Assembly: GCF_910592395.1 (NCBI RefSeq)
Contig: NC_088312.1
Location: 19,971,292 to 20,035,291 of the forward strand
Direction of reading: 5' to 3'
Length of the DNA: 64,000 bases
Origin: Lineus longissimus
Lineage: Eukaryota > Nemertea > Pilidiophora > Heteronemertea > Lineidae
Position numbers and translations under genes: made by a program. The notes below the pieces were generated by a model. That model worked only from the letters and a program-made list of their open reading frames with translations. It had not been told where the DNA came from and ran no database searches. This document shows, one piece after another, positions 11,975 to 21,694 of the stretch (the first letter of the stretch is position 1; the number at the start of each line of letters is the position of its first letter).

Positions 11975-14900
11975 TCACTTCTTGTAAGAATTCAAGCCAA
12001 ACACACGATCTAAGAAAGTTCTTGACCGCCTCCGAGTGGCAATGACCTCTCGGCAAAGTTCGTAAAAGGCCTCGTAGATTGACTCGGGATCCTCGGAAGC
12101 TGAGACTTCAGAGAACAGACAGCCTGCTTCCGTAGCTAGTTTCTCTCCTGAAAAATATGAAGGTGAGTTTTGATGATGCATACGAAGTGGTGGCTTTGCC
12201 ATCAGTTGTCCACACAGAAGGCTTTCTAAGCAAGTAACTTGGCCACTCTTTACGGAATCTTCTGCGCCATAGGATAACTTTAAAAAGCGCAATAAGCCTA
12301 ACTTTGACTTCTTCAACATCAGATTATCAACCTCCGTTTGATTTCGTGCATTCATGGCCTCACCCAATGAGGAAACTGAACATTGTATAGGGCTTATACA
12401 GTCCATAAAAGGGTTCAGTTTAGAGTCAATCTGAGGATGGGTTCCCTCGGTGACGTTGTTAGCCATGACTCGAAGAGGTCGTGAGCCTCGACTCGGAGAG
12501 GTGGACAACACTCGGGGAGGTGGTTGCCGATTCTCGATGATACTGTCATTACCTTCTGCTGTGGTGACCTGCCGCGCGTGTCCGAGATCAGCCTTGTTCG
12601 CCAGTGCCATAATCGGAATGCCCTGAGAGGATTTCTTGATCTCCTGTATCTTTTTCCTAAACTCGTTGACCTGGTCGAAGCCTTTCCGTCCGGTGATGGA
12701 ATAGATTATCATGAAGGCGTCACCCCATCGTATGTTATCTTCCTTGATGCTCAGCGATTCTGGCTGGAATGATATGCAAACTAGAGAGATTAAGCAAAAC
12801 ATGCGTGGGGTAACGTACCGGTTGCGAGTCACGTCGATGACGCAATTTAGAGTCGATCTTCAAAAGAGGCAGTGGCCATGGGCGAGCCGGTGTGCAAGGG
12901 ATAGTAGTCCTAGGGCTGATAGTCCGTGTAACAATAGCCCGCATTGCTAAATGTTTTGGTTAGGGTTAGCGGTACAATAGATCATGCTGCTTAATTGGTC
13001 AAATACAATGCTACCGGACTATGACTCCAGGGGGACTATATCCGCTGTCACACCGGCGTTGAACGCAAGAACCAAGCAGTGAATAGAGCATCCTAAGAGT
13101 CAGGTTCTCGTTTAATGAAATATCGAGTATTGAAAACCACTGGCGCCAGAATTAGAGGAATATTGCTTTTGACGTGTAGTAGGCCTTTTGCCCAATAGTA
13201 ATCCATAGGTGCAATAGTAATCCATTGGTGCAGTATGGTGTGAATAGCAACCTCCGTTTTCGGCCTCCGAGGGTACCCCTCCTCAGGCTTCTCACATATG
13301 AGTTGCTTCTCACACATGAGTTGTTTTGCTTGCCCCGGCAAAGGTATTAGGTACAAGGAACCTCGGTTTGCCATCCTCGTCTCATTCCCGGACGTGGCAA
13401 ATAATGCAAGATAGTTGCTCAGGTACAAAAGCGATAGACACTATAGCCTACCTTTGAGCACGTATCTATGACTTCTATGAGGACAGTTTCATTGTCGATC
13501 ATCGTGTTGTGGCGATATTTGTTCTCTGAAATTACCAAAAATCTATCATAAGGCTGGCGACTACACTCCGAACGCAGTGGACCGCCTCGTCCTCTCACCC
13601 GGTATACAGGACGATCAGGATGTCGAAATGGACTGCATGGAGGAGTCTAAACGCGACCTAAAGACAATCTAATGAGAATCCCTATACGAATTAGCGCTTT
13701 TTGCCCGGATTCAAGTGACTCCTTTTCATCCTCGAGGACCTGACCTGTGAACGGAACGTACAGGCTATGTTCTTCTTCGTCCATTCTTGGACGTCAGTGC
13801 GTACACTGCTGTGGGGATGAGCAGTTGGTTCCAATTACTTCCCGGCAACTTCGGGATCGCGGCTGGGAGAAGTTTTGGACCTTCTTCAAATAGACCATAA
13901 GCTATCAAAACCTACAAGTACTTACCTATAGTCTGGTCATACTCTCCGATGAATCTTTTCGTCAGGAATCGAACGGTTATTGCTGAAAGAGAAAATGGAG
14001 TGTATTAAATGCAAGATACTGCCTAACTGCTACAAAAAAACGGGATAAGGGGTGGCATAAAAAATCATGTTCATCAATTGAACAGAGTTTTTTGCTTTAC
14101 AAAGTTAGCACCCCAGATTTCTTATAAGTACATTTTCCCTTCCGAGGGTTCCATTGAGCATCTTGGGGTTCTATCAACTGCCGTAGCACACCTCTTGAAC
14201 TCTTTTCTCTGAGAGTGTACATCTCCCAGGGATCGAATTTTTTAAACAATCTCTTTTGTTTACTTGGAAATCAAAAATTCCCCACACGATATTTGCTCGA
14301 GAGAGTCAATTAGATTCTCTCATACCTGAATCAGTAAGCGGGGCGAGGAAGTAGAGTTATTGTCAGAGAAAGATTGGTCTATTACTGGGAAGAAATTCCA
14401 TACTGCTGAGTAAGAACATCTATTTCATTCCCAGGATTTCATACCCTATCGTTAAACAGGTGTATGGATTACTTTAGAGCCACGGGGCTTTCAGAAGTAA
14501 ACATTAGCTGACCATTCCGTATTTTTAATGGCAGGTACCTCGGATATAACTTCAAATATAACTCCTCACAACCAATGCAACTTTAACCTAAGGTCCGTCT
14601 TCAGAGAATGCTATAAACGAGAGAAGTCAGGAAAAATCATTTTGTCGCGACTAAGCTCCTACAGGTATAACCTCAGGATTACTTGTGACAAATCCGCAAT
14701 CACGTTGTAAGTTATGGTCAACAGATTTCTCCAAGAGCCGTGAAGAGAGTTTTCTTTCATAGTATCGCCGAAGAGTTGATAAGATATCATTAAAGTGATA
14801 TGTCCCGGGCATACCATTTTTGCAACTTCAAAATCTCTGAATAAAGGCCCGGGGTGCAACATGTTGGATGAATCATATAAAGTGTTCATGTGTTGTCAGT

Positions 14901-15277
14901 AAAAAACTCAAGGAATATAACACGTCAGCATTAACACAAAAGAGAAAATCGTGCAACAGATGGCATACAATAGAACCTCTCGTAAGGACACCCACAGTGT
15001 CAGTGACAGTTGTGTCCTTAATAGAGAGGTGTCCTGATTAGAGAGGTCAAATTGAATGGAAACTACCACTTTGGGACCAAAGCTAGTGTCCATAATAGAG
15101 AGCCGTCCGCTAAGGGAGATTCCACTCTACTTGATAATGCAAAATGTACCTACCGCTCTTGCCCACGCCTTCACCTCCCAGCAACACTATTTTCACAATG
15201 TCCGAAAACGACGACCGCTTCCGCCGAAGGATGGGCCTGGGCTCGCTGCTATTTGGTGTAGAGTTATTCGAGCTCAT
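11975..15277 (-). CDS. RERG/RASL12-like Ras-family small GTPase
   Basis: Five coding exons on the minus strand: 15277-15154, 13982-13926, 13525-13452, 12763-12553 and 12147-11975, 212 residues (RERG is about 199). The start is the first in-frame ATG before the P-loop. Motifs: IVKIVLLGGEGVGKSA (P-loop), VRFLTKRFIGEYDQTIE (strongly RERG-like), YRHNTMIDNETVLIEVID, RWGDAF, ALANKADLGHARQV (N/TKxD base-recognition motif), EGEKLATEAGCLF, SEVSASE and FYELCREV. A basic C-terminus without a CAAX box ends the protein, as in RERG and RASL proteins. Odd: the usual DTAGQ of switch II reads DTCSK, so the catalytic glutamine is missing. Intron 4 (12148-12552) is 405 bp with no stop in frame. Function is inferred: GTP-binding growth-control type protein; orthology to RERG versus RASL12 is unresolved. 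Confidence 0.88.
13558..13665 (+). repeat. Dispersed repeat, copy 1 (also at 25160-25305, minus)
   Basis: TACACTCCGAACGCAGTGGA followed by CCTCGTCCTCTCACCCGG and GGACGATCAGGATG matches the reverse complement of the segment at 25160-25305. A shorter relative (ACACTCCGGACGCAGTGGAA) lies at 10807-10830. It is in intron 3 of the RERG-like gene. Confidence 0.65.
14969..15130 (+). mobile_element. MITE (CAGTAGAA-type family) in intron 1 of RERG-like gene
   Basis: Begins AATAGAACCTCTCGTAAGGA and ends GGGAGATTCCACTCTA, i.e. terminal inverted repeats of the family described at 21376. Its right end is only ~20 bp from the exon-1 splice donor at 15153, so it abuts but does not break the junction. Confidence 0.7.
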
Positions 15278-16462
15278 ATTGCCGAGGAAAAAGCTCAGAT
15301 CATTGAAAAACTATTGCCCCAGTGTGTGAATAGCATACCGTGGTGGTATTTGCCAACGAAATGATCCCGGCCGGACGAATGATTTTGAAATATATGTAAG
15401 AATTTTGTAATCCTTCCGTAAGAAATTTCTTTCTAACTAACCGAGCGAACACAAAAATCTTCTTTTCCTTTAAATCATTTCCACAATCATGAATTTCTTC
15501 CTTTTTCACACCATCCCAGATAGTCTACTTGATTCTAAATCATTTTAAAGCATGTTTCGCTGCTCCACCAAGGCTATATAGCGTAAAAACGTCAGGCATT
15601 TGCTCTCTTCCGGTAGATTGTACCAACTGGCTATGGGCTTCGAAAATAGTTTTTTCTTTCAATAAATTCTCTTGCAATAAGCGAAGTCATTCAGCAGCTT
15701 GAACGTCAAAGATTTAACGAAACAAGTCCGTATACATTCACGTCGTTGATAGCTCCGAGTTGATATACCTGTACCTCACTAAATGTTTCCAGAATTTCAC
15801 ATCTATCCACAGTAATTATCACCTGCAAAAATATTTACGTGTGGATTTCACTGCTCTGCGGTAAATTAATTCATAAGCGAGCAGAGCGAGTAGGTTGCAG
15901 ATGTAGGATAGAAGTGGATCGGCCTTGTCACTCTCCCTAACCTCGGGAGGCCAGAAAGAATGTGTTTAAAACTTACACCGGCGCGTTACTTTCACTTTGG
16001 CTGCTTCCGAGAGAAACCAGAGAGCTGCTTCAAGCACTACTACTTTCTATTCACTATATGTCGATGAGAGGAAAATGGTCATCATCATGATCTTATATCG
16101 CGAGCCGAGTGTGGCCAGTACATAGTTTCTCGCGCCAAATATGTCAAACCTAGGTGTCCGATTCATTTCTCAATGGCGCAAGAACTTTCAGTTTCTGGCG
16201 AAAATGCAGATATTAGAAGAAAACAAAAGAAAACAATTTTTTTATCTTTAAAATTTTAGTTTAATTTGAAGAGACTTACAATCATTGCATTTGAATTCGG
16301 ACGAAATGTCGTTCTTTGGAACTGGTGAGACGGCCATCTTGGAAGAAAAGCGGAGGAGTTAGTTGTTTTTTGGATTAGTGCGTGTGTCATGCGCGAGATC
16401 ATTGCCCCAGAGAATCAGCACATTGGGTTTTTTCCTGGCGATCTTATCTCGAACTGAGGGTA
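15278..16462. other. Intergenic stretch, no gene seen
   Basis: Between the RERG-like start codon and the transporter A stop codon. The part near 15278 should hold the RERG-like promoter and the part near 16260 the transporter 3' end (ATTAAA variant at 16265-16260 on the minus strand). No TATA box or other clear element was found. Confidence 0.4.
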
Positions 16463-19400
16463 TTATAGGCCAACGCTCGAGGAGTCAGGTGCCGATTCTC
16501 CAGTGCTCGTTATAACAGAACCCAGCAGGCTCTCTGCTACGAACCCTTGGTCCCTTGTTACGCTGTTGGTACTACACTCCTTCTGATCATATTTGTACTC
16601 TAACCCTACATTCCATCTGTATGTTACAAAAACGAATAAAATCAGGCAGAGGCATGCAAGTCCGGCAAAAATGAAGAAAAAATTTTCCATTTTGCACTCG
16701 TAGCAAATCTTTGTGATGTCATCTTCGCATACCAGGCGGCAATTGGGGTTGCCGACATCCCAGTCAAATAACCAATGATTGTATCCGATCCGACTAATGA
16801 TGCAGGAAAGAAAGCTAGCCAGCCCCGAGAACAGCCAGAATATACCCAGCCCTAGTCCACGCATGCCGTTGGGGATCTGCGAATATACCAGTTCTATCCC
16901 TAAAAAAGACAATTGTATATTAAGAGACAAATTCAGGGGCATGTTCAGGAGCGGGCAAAGGGTTATAAGCAAATATCATAATTTTATTTCTCTCATTCCT
17001 GATCACTCCAAATAGGGTAGTCCTTTGTCTCATATTCCGATTGCAGTGCACGATTTTATGTCCATGCATCCGGGTCCTTACGTCGATCGCTGATAACATG
17101 TTATTCGGAACGTTGCTTAACCTCTCTATAGCATACATACCTGCTACGCTTGCGAATGAGTCGCTGATACCCATAAGAAAATACTGTGGAAATTGCCAAA
17201 GAACAGACATCTCTGTTGCATCGAAAGTATCGTTATCTGTAATCAGAAACGCATGGCTCGAAACAAATTGTATTAGGGAGGTTATTTGAGCGGACGTGTA
17301 CATGTGCGTATAATCACATATCGCGGCATCTGCCAAAACCAACATCTACTTGAAAGCTCGTCAGCGTAACTATTCTAAAATTTTGAGATTCGCATCGCAC
17401 ACGACGACCGCTGATGGCACAATCACGTGACCTGACGTCATCATGTTACCTCCTCCTGAGCACTTACTTATCGTCTGTGTTTTCATTCGAGTACTATTCC
17501 CCTCCCAGTAGGTATTCAACCGCACGTGCTCCAACCCTCCGGCCAGCGCAACACTAGCTATAGCAAACACTATCCCTATGATCATCCTGGCTCGCATACT
17601 CAGGGGCCGTCCGATTGATTCCAGGTGGGGCAGGATGGAGATTTGGATGACAGGAATCAAGATGGCGACCACGCCCGCCTGAATGAGGTACATCCAGGTG
17701 ACAGGAAGCTGGAAACCGTTGACAACGAGATCCATGTGGACACCTTGGAAGAAGTATGTCGTAAGCATCTGAAGGTACAAGAAATTGTTACAAGGTTTAT
17801 TTTGTTGTGTGGTGTGTGTCCTTGAGCCACCAAAGGACAAAAATGACAACACGGACTTCGGCAACAGAGCCAAAGTGTGGTGCTCCATGTTGTATGCTGA
17901 ATCTGATCTATTACTTGTAAGAATCCCAGAAAAGTAATGGCAGCCACTTTCAGAAAAGTGTCTGATCCTTAGCATAATTGTCATGGCCCGCCACAGTTAA
18001 TTTATGAGTCTTCTTAACTGACATGGCCCTATTATATACCTGGTGATAAATAAGCCAGTAGGGAACGAGGATGAGACAGATGATGGCCAGGAACCAGAAT
18101 CTTTTACCATCTTCTTCGTTGTACTGGTGATCCGCGCCGTCTGTGCTTGCGCTGGGGAAGACAAGATACAGTTCGAAATACAAGTATCACCAAAGCGAAA
18201 CATGTTGGATTGAATTCGCGTAAATAACCCATTGGGAGCTTCTCATTGGCCAATGCGACAGGGAGCTGAAAATTCTGCTTCAAGATAATGATGGAGCTGC
18301 TTAAAAGGACAACTAGGACATGAGGTAAGTCGGTTTTTCATACAAAAATGGCTTCCAGCAGGACCGTTACTTCTCCGAACAACATAATTTAAGAATACAC
18401 AATGCCGCACTAGAAGGGACGCTGTCTTCTATCCATGATTTAAACATATCTGAACCGGACTAAGCCGCAATCTTACCTTGTTTCAATTACTTCATATCCC
18501 TGTTTTGTCCTGCAACAGGTAGCTTTCAAGGCGGAGAGAATTGCTTCTTTTGGAATAGTTTTGGACGGCAGGTACCACAGACGACCTAAGAAAAAAAGGT
18601 GCACGTACATGTAGTTTAAGACCTTTGAATCGCACTCACAGGGTCACTTTTTCGCGACATTCGGAGGTATCAGTTATCCTCGTAGGTTAAACGTCTCCCG
18701 AGACAGCCCGCGTTCGTCATCTGGCTTATAGGAGAGGGTTGGGGTTGGGTCGAAGAACGTTTGCTCTGTACTGGGATGAGTAATTCTCCCGAGACATCTA
18801 CCCAGTCTTCTACAAGGCGGGATAAGTGTTTCTGCGTGCCACTGCGTTTACGCGCCAATTTGGGCTAGCTGCTGGGAAATACCGAAAAAGGTGGAGAGAT
18901 TATAAGTTGCTCCATGCGGGATGAAGAAGCACAAAGTAAAGCACTGCCAAGCTACTTTCATTTCCAGGGTGGAGTATTTGCTTTTACGCCTTTATATAGA
19001 TATCAGATAGGAATCTCAGTTTTACGTCACTTAGGAAAAAGCAGTCGTGATAAGTCATTTTCTCCGCGTTGCAAACGAGCGTAGTAGTGGAAGGAATCGA
19101 ATCCACGACCATTTCATCATAAGGCCGATACCTTTACCCACTAGACGACGCTGCTACTCGCCACAACAATAATCGTGCAATCCTTACCACAAACAAAAAT
19201 GACAAAAGCGCCAACAAGACAGGACGTAGCAATGACGAAGCTGAGATGCATGTAGTCCACATGGAATTGGATGAAGGTCAGACCCCCGATGGCCAACAGG
19301 CTGCCGCTGTTAGAGAGCCAGGACAACAGGCTGAAGAAATCGCGGACGTTAGTGGACTCCTGTTTCAAATACTGTAACGAAGAATCAAAATATAAATGTA

Positions 19401-20205
19401 AGAGATACAATTTGCTTACTCGGTCCCTCTCCTCTTTGAAATCTGTTGTTTTGTCATAAATACATGTACTCACTTTTCTATCCCTGTTGGCAACAGACTC
19501 GTTCTTTCCTGTTAAAGCGAGCTTCTTGATCGCATGGAACTCCATCTGATGCTCGGCTCCGAATCTGGCAGTGTTGGCGCGGACCAAGCCACACCCAAGT
19601 GCTATAACACACATGATGAATATAATAGGCCAGCTGCAGTTTTGCGAATGCATCCATTGGCGATGCGTCGTCGCAAGAGTCATTGCTGTCTGATTTACAG
19701 AGCTTATGTTACCAATGATGCCAACAAGGTGGTTTTCCGGTGTAATCGCATTGTTGATGTATATTTGTGAGTGCCGGTTCTCCATCACACTCAGTTCTCC
19801 TGTAGAATTGTTAGGAGTTTCATATCGCGAACACATATCGGGGAGAGCAACAACTCTTAGCTGCGTCAAATTTGTCACCAAATACAGCCAAGAACCGTAT
19901 CCGGCAATATAGATTACATAACCAAGGCATATTGTCTTGAAGTTTCCCAGGAAAAGGTCTGCTATCAGGCTGCCGAAAAAGGCGGAAGAATACGTTATCC
20001 CGATGAAAATGAAGGCGATGTATAGCGCGTTTATTTCCGTCCACTGAAGGGGCTGTCCGTTCAGGAAGACCACGATCCCGCCAAGCAAGGTGTAGAAGGC
20101 AACGTGTTCCAGGATGTCAGAGGCTAAGATACACCAGAATCCGATTATGAAGGACTGCAGCCTCCGGGAGATGAAAGGAACTGAGCCGTAAGTCACCCGG
20201 TTCAT
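16463..20205 (-). CDS. SLC15/POT-family proton-coupled oligopeptide transporter, copy A
   Basis: Seven coding exons: 20205-19474, 19371-19188, 18585-18477, 18151-18040, 17768-17468, 17236-17141 and 16899-16463, 656 residues. ATG has a good context (CACCATGA). About 12 hydrophobic segments are visible. POT landmarks: TM1 region SDILEHVAFY (the family ExxER motif), AFFGSLIADLFLGNFKTI, GLVRANTARFGAEHQ (cf. GxxKANxxxFGADQ), LLSWLSNSGSLLAIGG, and LVPYWLIYHQ. A large loop (~residues 125-200) carries several N-x-S/T sites. The family imports di/tripeptides or histidine with protons, at the plasma membrane or lysosome. Odd: Arg of ExxER is His; the intron that splits copy B after GFK is absent here; intron 1 (19372-19473, 102 bp) has no in-frame stop. 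Copy B lies head-to-head on the other strand. SLC15A3/A4-type assignment is likely but not proven. Confidence 0.9.
19081..19157 (-). tRNA. tRNA-like sequence, probably SINE head or tRNA relic
   Basis: On the minus strand GTAGCAG at the 5' end can pair with CTACTAC at the 3' end; TCGTCTAGTGGGTA resembles an A box and GGATTCGATTCC a B box. The anticodon arm pairs poorly, so I could not read a trustworthy anticodon. It lies in intron 2 of transporter A. It may be a degraded tRNA gene or a SINE head. Confidence 0.45.
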
Positions 20206-20450
20206 GGTGATGGTATCTCTGTGCTGTCAAATTGAATCTAATAACCCGTGATCAACAGAATTGTCGTTCGTTCATGTCACTTTGTGTAAGATCATCATAC
20301 ATTTTACATGTATACACGTATACACACTGTTAGTATAAGTTGAATTGTGTCATGATAATTATATCACATGAGACTTGACCCGACATAAATGAATAAATTA
20401 ATCATAGAATTTCTTTTCCCCGAAATGATCCTAAATAAAAAAGGAAGTGA

Positions 20451-20677
20451 CTATTTGGTAAGCCCGGCTTATCAAACAGCGACTTTTTTTGTCCTGAATG
20501 GAGAGCCGAACTCATTAATATTAAAGTAAAGTCTCCAGCTCGCAAAACAGGGTAGATTTTTTACCTGTTTGGCAAGCCCGGCTGGCCGAACAGGGTGGCT
20601 TTTTAGTGCTGTTTGGCAAGCGGCTCTCCAAACAGGACAAAAAAAGATGCCTGTTCGGCGAGCGGCTTGCCAAATAG
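20451..20677. repeat. Array of four 27-30 bp imperfect palindromes
   Basis: Units at 20451-20479, 20564-20593, 20609-20636 and 20650-20677 share the form CTGTTTGGCAAGC-(C)GGCT-GGCCAAACAG; each is nearly its own reverse complement. The last three are spaced 41-45 bp apart, and half-units occur near 20500 and 20531-20551. The array lies between the divergent promoters. It may be a set of protein-binding sites or a foldback repeat. Confidence 0.7.
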
Positions 20678-21375
20678 ACCCGGCAAATAAAAAAACTATA
20701 GCAGGCCGTAATCGAGTGTGATGCAAGTGGCGGCGCATGGTTGCAATCACGGGTATTATCCTCCTGGCCAAGCAAATCCCACGATGTCTCTTTAAGGCTT
20801 GTTTTCCTATTTGCACTTATAGATTTGAAGACTAATGAGAAGTCACGTGTCCGTTGTACGGTAGGTTGTCAGTATACATGTAGAATGATTCAGCGCATCA
20901 CCGCATTAGAGCAAAATTTTGATTTGCGGTATATACATGTAAATGTAAATTTCAATTCAATTCAAAATTCAATCCCCTTTTTAGGATCGACTTAACTAGG
21001 ACGACCGGGGTTTTCTTGCTAAAACCTCTGTCGTATATGGATTTCTGGTGAGTGACGTCGTTCCTGTATACAACGATTGGAAGGTTTCGCAACCCTTTCA
21101 ATTTTACGGACGACGAAGTACAAAACTTTGTCAATCAAGTCCTATGCTAATTCATTTTCGCGACTCGAGTGAATGATCCTTGATAGTAGGAGGAATCGCA
21201 GAGTTTTCTATGAAATCGTCGATAAAATAGTCGTCGGTAGCTTTTCGTGAGATTTACGGAACCTGCCTATAATGTTTGTTCGACACTATCGAGACTTAAC
21301 CCAAATGACTTTAGGTCAAGTGGTGGATGTAGGCCTATAGTGGGGAACACCAGGTCTCGTGCGCGTGATGATATA

Positions 21376-21556
21376 TAGTAGAACCTCTCTATCAAGGACA
21401 CCCTCGGGGCTGACAAGTGCTGTCCTCAATAGAGAGGTGTCCTGAGAGAGGTCAAATTGAATGGAAACAACCAATTTGGGACTTAAACGAGTGTCCCTTT
21501 TATGGAGAGGTTGTTCTTGATAGAGAGGTTACCGCTGAGGGAGGTTCCACTGTATA
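21376..21556 (+). mobile_element. MITE, most complete copy of the CAGTAGAA/TA family
   Basis: Left end TAGTAGAACCTCTCTATCAA and right end GGTTCCACTGTA are imperfect terminal inverted repeats (right end reversed: TACAGTGGAACCTC), flanked by TA. A TA target and CAGT-type ends suggest a Tc1/mariner-pogo-type non-autonomous element; that class assignment is inference. Subterminal repeats of 'AGAGAGGT(G)TCCT' occur inside. It lies in the 5' flank of transporter B. Confidence 0.75.
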
Positions 21557-21694
21557 TGATTTAACAGCTGACCTAGATACAATCATTTTGAAAAACAACT
21601 TAGATATCTGTATTGATTCCGCTGGGCTGTTCAAGTGCCTTCCATTGAGGTCTATCCGCATGCACTGGGCTTACCTAACGTACCTCATACCACC

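Larger units (their letters stand above)
20206..21694. promoter_or_regulatory. Shared bidirectional intergenic region of the transporter pair
   Basis: The two transporter start codons face away from each other across this 1489-bp interval, so both promoters must lie inside it or in unseen 5' exons. It contains a palindrome array (20451-20677) and a MITE (21376-21556) ending ~140 bp before the copy B ATG. No TATA box was identified with confidence. Confidence 0.55.

Noticed and set aside
16920-17345. 141-residue minus-strand ORF as an independent gene
   Set aside because: It contains transporter A exon 6 (17236-17141) read into the flanking introns.
20472-20816. 114-residue minus-strand ORF
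   Set aside because: It runs through the palindrome array in the intergenic region; the repeated peptide reflects the repeats.
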